This document shows, piece after piece, positions 1-27,583 of a stretch of DNA of 64,000 bases. The stretch is taken from positions 72,581,487 to 72,645,486 of the forward strand of contig CM075851.1 of assembly GCA_037975125.1 (NCBI GenBank), read 5' to 3'. The DNA is from Latrodectus hesperus (taxonomy: Eukaryota; Arthropoda; Arachnida; Araneae; Theridiidae). Numbering within the stretch: the first letter of the stretch is position 1; each line of letters begins with the position of its first letter. The position numbers and the translations under genes are program-made. The notes beneath the pieces are model-generated. The model did not search any database. It was not told the origin of the DNA and was given only the letters and a program-made list of their open reading frames with translations.

Positions 1-110
1 GAGAATTCATGTTTCATACCTTAAGTTCAATTGAAAGTTTATAAAAATGCATTCATTTTCTAGACAGACAAAGAATTATACAATTTACGAAAATGCATTA
101 ATTACAATAG

Positions 111-10625
<10,515 letters not shown>

Positions 10626-10797
10626 ATATATAAATCTTTATTCAAGATTCTACAAATTCCTACTTGATTGTAATATGTACAAATTAGTTTGAAACTATAT
10701 AGGAACAAATTTAAATCATTTTTATTAATTTATCATCTGTTTCATGCCTGTGGATATGTCATATTCTGGTGATTTATATTCTTCATTTGTAATTTAA

Positions 10798-10861
10798 AAT
10801 AAATTTATTTTTTAGTAGTTTGAGTATGTCTGAATATTCTGATGTATACATGTACAATAAA
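10798..10861 (+). promoter_or_regulatory. Candidate polyadenylation signals of the cathepsin L-like gene
   Basis: Two AATAAA hexamers lie at 10798-10803 and 10856-10861, 170-235 bases after the stop codon. Either would give a short 3' UTR. In such AT-rich DNA the hexamer also occurs by chance, so transcript ends would be needed to choose. Confidence 0.45.
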
Positions 10862-10869
10862 TTTTGTCT

Positions 10870-12120
10870 ACAATTTATAGTGATAATAATCAATTACCCA
10901 TTGCAATGAATTAACAATTTTCAACTAGCATCAGCTGTTAGTAAATATTTTTCATTTCAAATATTGAATGAAATATATTGCATTCACTAATAATTTATAT
11001 CATTCATACTCTGTACAATCATCATACAACCTGCTCATCTGTACAAAAATTGGTCCAATCTTGTTCATAGTTTTTAAATTTTACTGTATTTGATAGTTTT
11101 ACTACAAAATTAATGATATTCTCAGTGATATAAATTGATTGAATCAGTTAAACAGTGATATCTATTCTAAAAGATTTCTTCAAATATTGGCAGATAATAT
11201 TTTTATTATTAAAATTAATTGCATCTTATTTCACTTATGAATACTGCATAAATATCTGTTTGAAGCGACTATTGGGGGACCAGTACTTTCTTCTGATTTA
11301 TCCATAATATCAAGTAAATACATATTCTTGATATTCATGTTTTTATAATAATAAAAAAAGTTCCTGACAAATCTACAATATTGGTTTTCAATCTATGTGA
11401 GAAAGTTTAAATAAATATATATATTTAAATAAAGATTAGTAACCAATTCTATCATCTTATATTTTAATTTGGGATTATGAGTTTTCCTAATGCTAATGAC
11501 TAACATTAATATTATAACTAATATTTATGATATATTTATTAGTAATTATAATGATTTTTATATTTTGGGTAAATATCAGCCTAGACCTAATACTGTATAT
11601 AATATGATAGAGACTTCTCCGTTTCTGGAAAATTTTCGAGAAGAAAATATTACATAAAAAGTAAAGTTTAATTCTTGCCCATTTTCCATGTTGTCATGCA
11701 ATGGTGTGTTAAGGATTTATTAAATTTAAATTAAAATATTTATGTTTTTTAACATTCGTTTTATTTTATTTACTGCTAAAAAATGCTGCATATTTTTTTA
11801 GCTGCAAAAGTTTAATTTTTTAAAATGGTCTTTATGTTGTGAAGATTTAAAATGAAATCAGATTTTAAATGTATTTCCTTTTAAGAGTTTGTAAAATTAT
11901 TAGAACTATTCATAAGAAATATGAATATTAAATAAACTTTTTTGTACTTTTCCTTATTTGTGATAATATTTTATATTTTAAATTATTTGGTTATAATTTT
12001 GTTAATTTGTGCTGAACAAAAGTAATTTTCAAAATAAAGTAAAAATTAAATTTCAAACAATTATTTGATTTTATTATTCTCTAATGCTCGGCTGCTTTTG
12101 GAACACATGTATTCAGTGCT
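10870..12120. other. AT-rich intergenic DNA
   Basis: Between the end of the cathepsin gene and a SINE. I see no exon, RNA gene or repeat with recognisable structure here. Confidence 0.6.
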
Positions 12121-12122
12121 AT

Positions 12123-12262
12123 GATGGGCCAAGGTGATGGCGTCTTATACAGTGGGACATCCAGTGGGTGCGCCATCATTGCCCCGGAAGTGAAGGATAA
12201 AGAAAGACAAACACAAAGAGGGAAAGGAACATCCAGGATTCGAACCGGGACCTACTGCTTCG
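12123..12262 (-). repeat. tRNA-derived SINE fragment (family C)
   Basis: Read on the minus strand: a clear B-box (GGTTCGAATCC), then GGATGTTCCTTTCCC, then a body ending ATGGCGCACCCACTGGATG and TCCCACTGTATAAG. The end matches the repeats at 18978-19232 and 32470-32695. No convincing A-box is left. Confidence 0.7.
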
Positions 12263-12654
12263 AAATTAGAGATTTGAATGATATGGTTGTTTAATAAATA
12301 TACTGAAAATAATTTGATACAAATATGCAAAATGTATTAAGAGCGGAAAAAAAGCTAATCACATGTTATCAAAAGAGGCATTTCGCATTCTGATTTAAGA
12401 ATGTTCAACTCAATGTGGTAATTTATTGTTTCTATTTAATCATGTATTTTTTCATTAATTTTATCGCATATAATTATATCACAATTAGTTTTTGATAAGA
12501 ATTAAATAATTTATTTAAGTAAAATTTTTTTAAATTATTTCAGTGCTGTATATTTTTATGCTTATTTGTTATTTACAAGATTTTTCCCTCTTGTACTTTA
12601 AAAGAGCGAAAGGATCAAGCAAAACATCGGAGAAAAAGCTTATGAATAGTGAAG

Positions 12655-12688
12655 TATGATACATTATAGTTAATTATAATGTATCATA
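12655..12688. repeat. Perfect 14-bp inverted repeat with 6-nt loop
   Basis: Arms 12655-12668 (TATGATACATTATA) and 12675-12688 are exact reverse complements around GTTAAT. It could form a hairpin or cruciform. No terminator or gene context is seen. Confidence 0.7.
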
Positions 12689-13641
12689 TTACATATTTTT
12701 GATATTACTTCCCGATGTATATTTTATCCTGCAACGATGTTGTTAAATAGACATTTCTATAGCACTTGAAGTTCTTTGCTATTAAAGAAAAAACAAAGGA
12801 TGACTACGCTTCAAATGAAATTTGGAAGTTGGTTTATCTGTTGCTGTTATTTTTTACTCATGAGTGTCAATTGAACCAGGACCTACGAGTTAAAATGAGT
12901 TCTGAATTCCTGCGATCATTAGAGTGTTGAGATAGCAGTTGAATTCATGAAATTTGGGAGTTCAGAATACAAAATATTTAGATGTTAACTAGGCTTAGAT
13001 TCAAAAAGAATATCAATAGTGAAAAACATATTAAAGGAAGCATTCGTAGTGTGAAGCATATAGATATACTTTAGATGTATAATGAAATATTTTAAATAAA
13101 ATGTTTTTTTATTTATAGTTGAAAACTATGAGATTTGTTAGAATTAGGTGCCCAAAAGCTTAGCATTGAATATCATAGGTAAAGACTTTTTGCCTAACAA
13201 AAAATAAGGTCTACAAAAGGAAATAAATAAAAAAATATTTCATATAAAATATCTGCAAAATTACAAGAAATATTGCTGAACAGAATTAAAAAAGAGGATT
13301 TTAAAAATTATTTACTATCCTTATGTTGAAATAAAAAGTATGATATAAAATATTATAATTCGCTAAAATAATCATTATTGAAAAAATCGGTTGTTCCATC
13401 ATCAATGACCTGTGTTTCTCTTTGCTTATGCGTATGTTATTATGCTTCATAGTATTTTTGTATTTGTTACTTATTTTTATGTTTTGTATTTGTTTTGGTA
13501 TTATCCTTTTCTTTTGGAATTTTATTTTGATAACTTTATTTGTAGAATAATTATATGATGTTTATTGTATTACATTTTTTAATTAAAGTTGTTATTCCTG
13601 CGAAATAAATGCGTTGACATTTATCAATCCCACAGACAAAT

Positions 13642-13919
13642 TTATAATCCAACACTAGTGTAGACTCCTGGATATGCCCATCTATATTCCAAACTATAAC
13701 TCCATATCCAACACCATATCCCATTCAATAGCCTGCATAGTAAGGATGATAATCATAGCTATGTCTTTCACCATAATTAAGTTCTTAATAGGCTGGAGCT
13801 TCTACTTTGTAAAAGTATCTAGAGTTGATTCCATGTCCATGGTATGAATAATGAGGAATGACCGCTCTTTGACGTGAAACAATGGCAGCTGCAGAAATGC
13901 CGACTAGTACAAGATGAAC
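13642..13919 (-). pseudogene. Gly/Tyr-rich secreted protein pseudogene (third family copy, exon 2 only)
   Basis: This is homologous to exon 2 of the two intact genes at 17712-20763 and 27584-29905. The acceptor is kept (TTCTTAG before 13919). The first part is nearly unchanged (VLVGISAAAIVSRQRAVIPH), including the secretory signal core, RQR and the KVEAPAY motif. An in-frame TAA follows directly after APAY, a second stop (TGA) interrupts the Gly/Tyr region, and the body has lost several Gly codons. The C-terminal VYTSVGL and stop are still recognisable. No MMKLV exon was found upstream, and a transposon lies 150 bases upstream where the first intron should begin. It is most likely dead. Confidence 0.85.
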
Positions 13920-14068
13920 CTAAGAAGAGTTTTTCATAGTTAATAAAAAATTTATGTAATTATATCATTCTTTTAATTCTGTTGCTTACAAATTTGCAAA
14001 AAAATAAACGTGCATGATCTATTCCAGAAAAGTAAACCCATTTAATAATCATAATAACAAAAACTCTA

Positions 14069-14974
14069 CAGGGTCTCCCAAAATGACCGCATAAACTCTG
14101 CACAGCTAGATTCCTCATTGGGAGTATAAAAAAACTGCCCAAAGAAGCGTTGCTGTACGTCCAGAGTTTACGAGAAAAATACGAAAAACAAAATATGACG
14201 TCACTACCGGTGCAAGAAAAAACACTTTATTTAACATATCAACAGCAGTATATGCACAAAGCAGATGTTCAAAGTGTCCACCATGAATGTCGAGGAAGGC
14301 TTGAACACGCCGTGGAATGGCTGTCATCACACGTTGCAGCATCGCGGGGTCTACCGAAGTATAAGCAGCATGCAGACAAGCAACAAAGTCCATTGGTGTT
14401 GGCACTACTTCTCGATATACCAGTTCCTTGAGATGGCTCCATAAGAAAAAATCCAACGGTGCAAGATCTGGCGAACGTAACGGACATAGAACCGGACGCC
14501 ACATCCGATCCAGCGGCCGGGGTATTCCATATCCAGCCAACTACGTAACAGAAATGAGCTGGAACCAAAGGCGTTTCCATTACATCGGCCGTACATCAAG
14601 TGCATGTCACAGTAGTCACGAACGAATACATGGCCACCATACGAAGACTACCTGTAGCTGCAAGATGCAGCCTTTTAAATACCAGTTCAACGGGGGTTTA
14701 AACGTCATTCCATAGCTCGTGCAAGCATGACGCGATATACGCGTTGAACGTTTTAAACATTATCGTCTGGAAAAATATGTAAATATACTATTGTTGATAT
14801 GTCCAATAAAGTATTATTTTTTTCCTTGTATTCGGTAGTGACGTCATATTTTGTTTTTCGTATTTTTCTCGTAAACTATGGATCGTACAGGAACGCTTCT
14901 TTGGGCAATTTTTATGTACTCCCAACGAGGAATCTAGCTGTGCAGAGTTTATGCGGTCGTTTTGGGACACTCTA
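14069..14974. mobile_element. 906-bp mariner-like element with long TIRs, internally deleted
   Basis: TA flanks both ends (14067-14068 and 14975-14976). The termini are long inverted repeats of about 150 bases or more. The left starts CAGGGTCTCCCAAAATGACC and the right, as reverse complement, TAGAGTGTCCCAAAACGACC, followed on both sides by ATAAACTCTGCACAGCTAGA. Later in the arms both ends carry TGACGTCATATTTTG or its complement. TA duplication and the internal transposase remnant place it in the IS630-Tc1-mariner superfamily. Confidence 0.9.
14225..14690 (-). pseudogene. Mariner-like transposase remnant
   Basis: Read on the minus strand, an N-terminal piece (VFVRDYCDMHLMYGRCNGNA) corresponds to the helix-turn-helix start typical of this transposase group. 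The frame then jumps to a C-terminal catalytic piece with RSPDLAPLDFFLWSHLK, the block that carries the last catalytic Asp of mariner-type DDD enzymes. It ends near GGHFEHLL. The middle of the enzyme, including the first two catalytic acids, is deleted, so it cannot be active. Confidence 0.85.
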
Positions 14975-14979
14975 TAGTA

Positions 14980-17640
14980 ATTTTTTCATGACTTGAGTTA
15001 TTCAGTTTAGAAATATGTTTTAATTATAATAGCTTTCTTTATACTTGAAGTTCTTTATTTATTTATTTATTTATTACATCTCGATAAAAATATTTAATGT
15101 AAAACCGTTAGCGCACTTGTAATATAAGAATTCATCTTATATTTACATTATTAAAAATCTTTTGATTTGGAATAATTACATTCTGTATGTTTTTTGAATA
15201 TTTTAAAGACTTAAAGAAAATAAAAGAGTTTATAAAATAAGAATTTACTTCATTTTTCAATTTCTGATAACTGAATGTTCTAATTAAAGCTATTTGTTAC
15301 ATAAATTAAGAAATATATTTCCTTTTTATGTATTTTGTCATCAACTTTCTTTACGTATATACAATATTGTAAATAATTTAATATATTTATAAGCAAACGA
15401 TGTGATATCTGTTAAGATAAATTAAAATATTCACTCAAAAGAATACATTTTTATCACTTTTACTATTTTCGAGCATATGTTATTGTATGTGATTTTTGTT
15501 TTTTAAAATTTGGTTACTTTTCTTAAAGTTGAACACAGTGTTGTTTCAAAACGATTTAAGCTCACAGATCATGGTTACAATTTAAAGTATTTGTAGTTAA
15601 TTATTCTGAAAAATGCTATTTATTAAAAATTTATTTAATATTTAAAGTAGTGGGGAACTAATGTTTAATGATAAACATGAGATGTATGTAAGATATGATT
15701 TTATTAATTACATTCGGATATTAATAGTTTCCGAATGCGAAGAATATGATACTTGCAGTATTTTTTTATGTATGCATTTTAAACGTGACTATACTGCATT
15801 CATATTTGTAGAAACAAATAAAAAAATGTATTAAAATAATTCAAAATTATCTTTCAATACTTACAAAGTGCATTAAATGGCATATCAAAAATATATACTG
15901 TCTAGTCTTATTAATGCTGACAATTAAATTCAATCTTTTGTCTGGACAAACTGGAATGCATATCAAAAGGATATATCATTTATAATATTTTAAAATTTTA
16001 TAATAAGTAATTTATATGTTCAATAAGACATTATAAGTGTAAATGGAAAATTTAGGTAAAAAACCAAAATAATATTAATCAGTTTTTAAAAACTATAAAT
16101 AATAAAACTCCAACTATCTGAGCTCCGTCTACCCGAATCGCTGATTATCCGAATCACTTTCAGTATTTCAGAAAAATAAATTGAGAAAAATGAGCAAAAG
16201 GATTTTTTTCTTCCATTATTCCGTAATCATCAAGATCGAAACTGGGATTTTCTGTTGCAAAAAAAAAAAACATGATCGTGCTACTGAACTTCAGCTTCTC
16301 TCTCTCTACATATAAATTAAATTTTTATGTAAAGAGAGAGAGAGAGAGATTTTAAATTATTTCAGATTTGATAATGATAAGAAATTTAAACTTAATCGGA
16401 AAATTATTGAAAATAATGCTTAATTTTATAACTTCTTCCAATATAGATATTTAAAGTATACAATAGAGGTAATATTTCTCTTAATGAAATAGCTTCATTA
16501 AAATAAATCATGTTAGCTTACATGTTATAAGTTAGATTATATGCAAGTTATATTGTATATGAAGTATAATCAATTGCATTACATGATATAAAGACATATT
16601 AAATATGAATGATATTCGAGTATGTGTGAAAAAATGTATGTGCAAATTCAATTGAAATAACTACTCATTTTTTCACTTCGTCCGAAAATAATGATTAGGA
16701 TTTTTTTCAATAAGTTCAAAACTAATAATGAAGTAAAGAGTATTTTTCTTTCATTAGAGTAATATGCATACATTTTTATAGAGTATTTTTTTCTTATTAA
16801 GTTTGAATTTATTGTACTAAATATTTATATACTATTTTTTAAAAAGCATTATTCAGTTTTATCCGTACATTAATAATTACTAGCGTTGAGAAGTATTAAC
16901 CTGTCACCAGTGAATAAGCTATGCCATTATTTAAAAGAAGAATTCTTGATTAAACTAGTCATTGAAAATATTGAGATTTAAAGTAATCGAATAACAAACA
17001 AAGTTTTACCTAAGCAAAATTATTTAAAGATATTTATTAAGTGTAGTAAATAATAGGAAAATTTAATGAAATCCTTTGATTTATTTTGCTTGTAACATTA
17101 TTTTACAAAGTTATTTTTCAGATTTACACAACAAATAATTTCCAGAAATTGCATAATAATTAAGGATTTACTATCATTCATTGCTTGTATTGTAAAATAT
17201 TGCAAATAAGTTGCTTAGAGCTGAAATGTAAATCTAGCTATTATTATAATCATTTTCAATTATGAAAATTGTGTAAATGTACAACAGATGAAACCAAAAA
17301 CAGTCTTTTTAAATATTTATTCTCATTATTGATTTCTTTTGTTAACAGAAATATTTTTTGAAGAAAGAAGAAATATAAACTACATAGATATTCCTACCAT
17401 TCCTATTTAAAAAAAGAACAGAGTAAAAAGTTACCAATTTTCGATTAATATATTAAAAATAAAATTATTACATAATTGAACAACTCAAGTATTTTTCTTA
17501 TATTTTAAATTTTTGAGCCAATAAAGATACAAATTAAACAATAATCACTTTGTCAAAATTTTTAAAAAAACAATATTCCCTTAGATGAATCATTATTAAA
17601 AATAATGCGGTTAAACTTTCAATTTATATTATAAAAATAA
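14980..17640. other. AT-rich intergenic DNA with a palindromic CT/AG hairpin and a possible pogo/Tigger-type end
   Basis: No exon is seen. At 16293-16348, (CT)n-TACATATAAAT is followed by its approximate reverse complement ending in (AG)n, an imperfect hairpin of about 20 bp per arm. At 16107-16165, CTACCCGAATCGCTGATTATCCGAATC resembles the CCGATTATCCGAA-type ends of pogo/Tigger transposons, but no partner end was found. Confidence 0.4.
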
Positions 17641-17711
17641 ACTAACTGAAACACTTGGATTCAAAAAAATCATCGATCTTAAAACGTAACGCGCCATTTT
17701 CTTCAATACAT

Positions 17712-20763
<3,052 letters not shown>

Positions 20764-21050
20764 CTCGAAAAAAAAAGATTTGAATTGCAGCTTTGATGAC
20801 AATTGAAAGATTATTGATTCAGTTTAATATTACTGGTGAAATCACTGTTGTTTTTATACTTAAAAAAATTCATGCATGAATTGATGATTTCTGATTTATG
20901 AAACTATAATCTCTATTTTGTTTGAATTACTCAATGATAAATAATTGCTATGCTTCATCAACTGTATGGAACACAATTCTTGCTAATATTTACTTCCAGA
21001 AAAGTGAAAAATATTTTTTAGCAGTGAAATAATTTTTAATATCAAAAAAC
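20764..21050 (-). promoter_or_regulatory. Promoter of Gly/Tyr-rich gene 1
   Basis: A TATA box (TATAAAA on the minus strand, 20852-20858) lies about 90 bases before the ATG. Further upstream the blocks GTTCCATACAGTTGATGAAGC, ATTATTTATCATTGAG and ATTCAAAC are shared in order with the promoter of gene 2 (29906-30130). The duplicated unit therefore included regulatory DNA. Confidence 0.75.
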
Positions 21051-21160
21051 ATCTAATAAAGTATTTTAGAATTCCATGCATTAAACAGCTGTTTCTGAAA
21101 CGATATTACAGTCATATTTTAAATTTAAATATGAAGACACTTTTCCTTTTAAAGTTGTAA

Positions 21161-21432
21161 CATTCGGAACAAAATTACCATCAATATTGCTGTTGTTTCC
21201 TATTTGGTTTGACTCCGTCAGCGCAGATTAAGGAAACAATTGACATCAATGAAGTCCGATACAAGAAGTGGACAGGTGCGGATATCCTCCTAGTCCAATT
21301 CAAAGCAGCCCGAGAAGTAGAGATGAAGCTTGTTCTTGCTGATATTTAGGACAAAGAGGAAACCTCTTGCTTTTGAAATAGAGTCTCACATATTCTTGGT
21401 TTGGAAAAGAGGAAACCAAGAATATTGTGAGA
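21161..21432 (+). other. Unassigned GC-richer block with a 62-codon open frame and a hairpin
   Basis: The frame is open from 21161 to the TAG at 21347 and reads SAQIKETIDINEVRYKKWTG and onward without an ATG start. The base and amino-acid composition is unlike the surrounding AT-rich DNA. Downstream, 21384-21402 and 21413-21432 are inverted copies (19 of 20 positions, one indel). I do not recognise the peptide. It may be a transposon or host-gene fragment. Confidence 0.35.
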
Positions 21433-21667
21433 ATTTTTTAGCCCACTGTCAAGCCCCCCAGTGCTATAAATCTGCAGACATGTGAACCATCATTATATAG
21501 TCATATGAATGCACATATTTAAATGCTGGAGAATTCCTTGCATTTTCAGATTATGAACAACTAATAATATAATTTATATAAATGAAGGAAGATACTATGC
21601 AATAATTGCCAAACGCTATAGTGCAATACCTATCATAAAGTGAGTTCATTTTTGATGTGTGTGTGTG

Positions 21668-21783
<116 letters not shown>

Positions 21784-21789
21784 GGTAAA

Positions 21790-23980
<2,191 letters not shown>

Positions 23981-23982
23981 GT

Positions 23983-23986
<4 letters not shown>

Positions 23987-24056
<70 letters not shown>
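23987..24056. repeat. (TA)35 microsatellite, left of the Tc1 element
   Basis: An uninterrupted TA array that ends directly at the left inverted repeat of the 24059-25594 transposon. Confidence 0.95.
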
Positions 24057-24058
<2 letters not shown>

Positions 24059-24061
<3 letters not shown>

Positions 24062-25591
24062 TGCTGGACAATCGCTAAGGACGGATAACACTATCATCCA
24101 TAGCAACCACAAAATGAAAGGAAGCAAAATGTGGAAAATTAGAATAAGTGCGGGATATAGTAAGAAGAAGTATGAATATGCAATTTTTTTTCCACGTCTG
24201 TTCATCACATGATAGCGTTCATAAGAGCTTTAAAGGTTTTGACGCGTGTGGAAAGCTGTTGTTTCAAGTCAAAGTTTTAAAGGAAGGATTTAATAGACGA
24301 ACTGGAAATTTTTGGCAGGTCTTCCCGATATTACTTAGAGGATTTTATGCGTGGTCGAATTATTGGAAAGATTGAAGAAGGGCGAAAAATAACTGATGTT
24401 TCCAGAGAGTTCGACACCGCTCACAGCTTCGTTTCACGGCTGTGGAAGTCATTTAAAACTACTGGAATGTGTAGTAGGCGGCACGAATAGGTCGTGTTAA
24501 AAGTGCGACGCCTGCAGAAGACAGATATATCGTCCTATCAGCAAAAAGGAACAGGTGCACCACAGTTCAGTAGGTGGCAAATCAATATCTTGCTGCCTCA
24601 GGAAAGCAGATCTTCCGAAAAACTTTTGCCAGACGTTTGAGGGAAGGAGGACTATACGCCCGCAGACCTGTTGTGTGTGTCCCATTGACCAGACACCACC
24701 GTACTGCCAGTTTGCAATGGTGTCGTGAGCATCGCAGTTGGACTGAACAGGACTGGGCATACGTACTATTCTCAGATGAGAGTAGGTTCAGTCTGTCATC
24801 GAATTGAATACGCCAACTGATCTGGCGCGAGAGTGATACTGCTTATCGTCCAGAAAATATCTAGGAAAGGGACCGATATCCGACTTGCATTGTCATGGTG
24901 TAAGCCGGCATCATGATCAATGGCCGCACTCCCCTACATGTGGTTGCGAATGGAATTATGACGAGATAACGATACATTAATGAAGTTCTACTTCCTCATT
25001 TTCGTCTTTTACGTGGTGCTGTCGGTGATAAATTTGTTTTTATGGATGACAACGCAACATGTCATCGAATATTCGCTGTTCAGGATTGTCTAGACAGCGA
25101 GGGTATTTAACGCCTCGTATGGCCATCACGCTCTCCAGATCCAAACCCCATTGAAAATGTGTGGGATGCTTTGGGGAGGCAAGTTGCTGCTCGAAACTAT
25201 CCTCCGACAAACAAGAACATCCTCATCCGTGCACTTCCAGAGGAATGGGATAAATTGCCTCAACAGCTGCTGGATAATGTTGTGCAAAGTATGATACGAC
25301 GTGTGGAATGTTGCATCACACTCCACGGTGGACATATCCCGTACTGATACCTTTCTTCAAGGTGCCTGCTGACTTTTAGATGCATTGTTCCATTTTTCCG
25401 TATGCAGCATGAAATGAAATTTTTTTTTCTTTCAGATGTTTCACAGCTTTTATACTTTCCAGAACAATATATATTCTATATTCTAATGTCTGAATAGTGT
25501 GGCAACAATATTTTATCCAATTAGGCCTCATGTCTCGCTTAATGTTATGCTACATTACAATTTGTGATCCGTCCTTAGCAATTGTCCAGCA

Positions 25592-25594
<3 letters not shown>
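24059..25594 (+). mobile_element. Tc1-like element, full length but inactivated, inside a (TA)n array
   Basis: Inverted repeats of 28 bases with one mismatch: left CACTGCTGGACAATCGCTAA, right reverse complement CACTGCTGGACAATTGCTAA, both followed by GGACGGAT. At 1.54 kb it has the size of a complete Tc1 element. Both ends touch (TA)n arrays (23987-24056 and 25595-25679), so the TA target duplication cannot be told from the array. Confidence 0.93.
24347..25347 (+). pseudogene. Tc1-like transposase (DD34E type), inactivated
   Basis: It begins MRGRIIGKIEEGRKITDVSR, the first DNA-binding helix-turn-helix. A TAG follows after about 47 codons and several frame changes come later. The catalytic motifs are all visible, in different frames: FSDESRF near 24770 (first Asp), FMDDNA near 25045 (second Asp), and DPNPIENVWDALG near 25140 (Glu). 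The C-terminus GGHIPY and its TGA are intact. The preserved motifs suggest fairly recent decay. Confidence 0.93.

Positions 25595-25679
<85 letters not shown>
25595..25679. repeat. (TA)42 microsatellite, right of the Tc1 element
   Basis: It begins exactly at the right terminal base of the transposon. Confidence 0.95.
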
Positions 25680-25681
<2 letters not shown>

Positions 25682-27520
25682 AACTAATAAGGATAATAAG
25701 GATAGTTTAAAGTATTATATCATAATTTTGATAAAATTGTTGGATGATTATGTGTTCTTGGTGCGTTTGTGTATAGTATAAAATGCATATATCAAAAATT
25801 AATTATGTTGAGAAATTCTGTAGGAAATTATTGAATAAATTCGCATTTTAATACTCTGGGATCCAAGAAACGGTAACAGGAAATTAGCTTATAAAAATAA
25901 TGCTTCCTTTCGATAATTTTAAAATTATATAATTAGTCCAAATATCTAAAGCGTAAGTGTTATTGAAAAAATGTGATGATTGTTTTTACTTTAACCCTAG
26001 TATTAGTGCAAATTAATAAAGAATTTCGGGAATTTTTTTGAGCAAGCGTTTCAAATTGATTTGTGTTAATCGTGATTTTAAACACATTATTAAAATATGT
26101 AAAAGCTGTGTAATTTACTCTTTAGCCTAGTTCAATAATTTTTAAATTTGATTATTCTTTGAGCGAGGATATTTGTAGTGATTTTGAAAAAACTTAAATT
26201 TGTATGCCTCGAGTGAATTAATTTTAATGTGCAAAAGTCACCATAGAGCGACAACCTGACTTATCTCACTTTTTAATCAGATTTATTAAGAATATATAAG
26301 AAAATCTCCTATAGTTAATTTTTTTAGTAAACATAAAAATGTTATTCTTTCAATATACTTTTAACTTATTTGCATAAATGAATTAGTCAACTAAGATACA
26401 TTAAATAGTCAACTTCATATTATCTTTTTAACAATATTCTTCTTATATTAAATATTTGTTTTATATATGAACAGGAATTAATTCTAAATTTTAAAGAAAA
26501 CTTTATGTATTTGACAGACATCACACTTCTTTTCTGGAATATTTATTTTTCATTATTTTTTAATGTCATTGAAATGGGAGGTGTAAATCCAAGTTTTATT
26601 AAAATGTTTCTGTTTTATTGATGTGGAATAGAAAAAAATATGAGTAATTATTTAATTATGTTATTGTTTTCAAAAATCTTGTTTACAATACAGTTCTTAT
26701 TGTAATCCTTTTTACGAATACTTTACGATGTTAAATTATGTGAAATGTTCATTAATTTTCTCAATTTCAATTATTATTGCATCAAAATGAATAGTCTGAA
26801 TCAGAAATTTCATTATATCATCTTTTCTAAAAAAACGTTTCCTCATAAAATTTTTATGTGCATAAAATAATTAAATAATTTTCCTAATTTAGAAAATTAT
26901 TTTGTAAAATAAGTAATAATAAATAATAGACAGAGTTAATAAAAATATTTTCTTTATTTTACTATCTTATCAAATTTTTAAAAACTTTTGTTCTTCATAA
27001 GAAATAATAAGAAATATTTACATAGCGATTTATATAAAACATGCGTAAACAGTACATATTATCACATTGTGAATCATTAAAAAAATTTTTTTGTTGTAGT
27101 TGTATAATTTAAAATATTTAAATTTTTTCATAAAAAGCATTAAAAATATATATTCAGATATATTCAACAATATTTTCTAATATCTTCGTATACTGTTAAT
27201 ATCTTTGTTGATACCTGGAATCCTTTTTGCACGTAAGCAGAGTAAAACCCGTCATTTCTTCCTTTAAAAATTCCTATTTAGAGAAAGAAAGGGGAAAAAA
27301 TATAAATAAAAAATAAAAATTTATTAATCAACAGTGAAATCTTATATAAACGTTACATATTTTGCATAACTGATTAGAATAAATTACTTTCCATCAACTA
27401 AATATCGATAAATATTCAAATCACAACAATTTAGCAAACATTTTTGGGAGCTATTTATTTACATAAATTTTTTATTAAAAACGGTGTATTCTACTTTTTA
27501 ATTAATTTTTTTAAAAGAAA
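25680..27520. other. AT-rich intergenic DNA
   Basis: Downstream of Gly/Tyr gene 2, so it should contain that gene's 3' UTR near 27480-27583. No other gene or repeat structure is evident. Confidence 0.6.
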
Positions 27521-27583
27521 ATTTAATTGTAATCAAAGAAATCATCAAGCATGAAAGTAAACATACCATTTTCTTGGATATAT

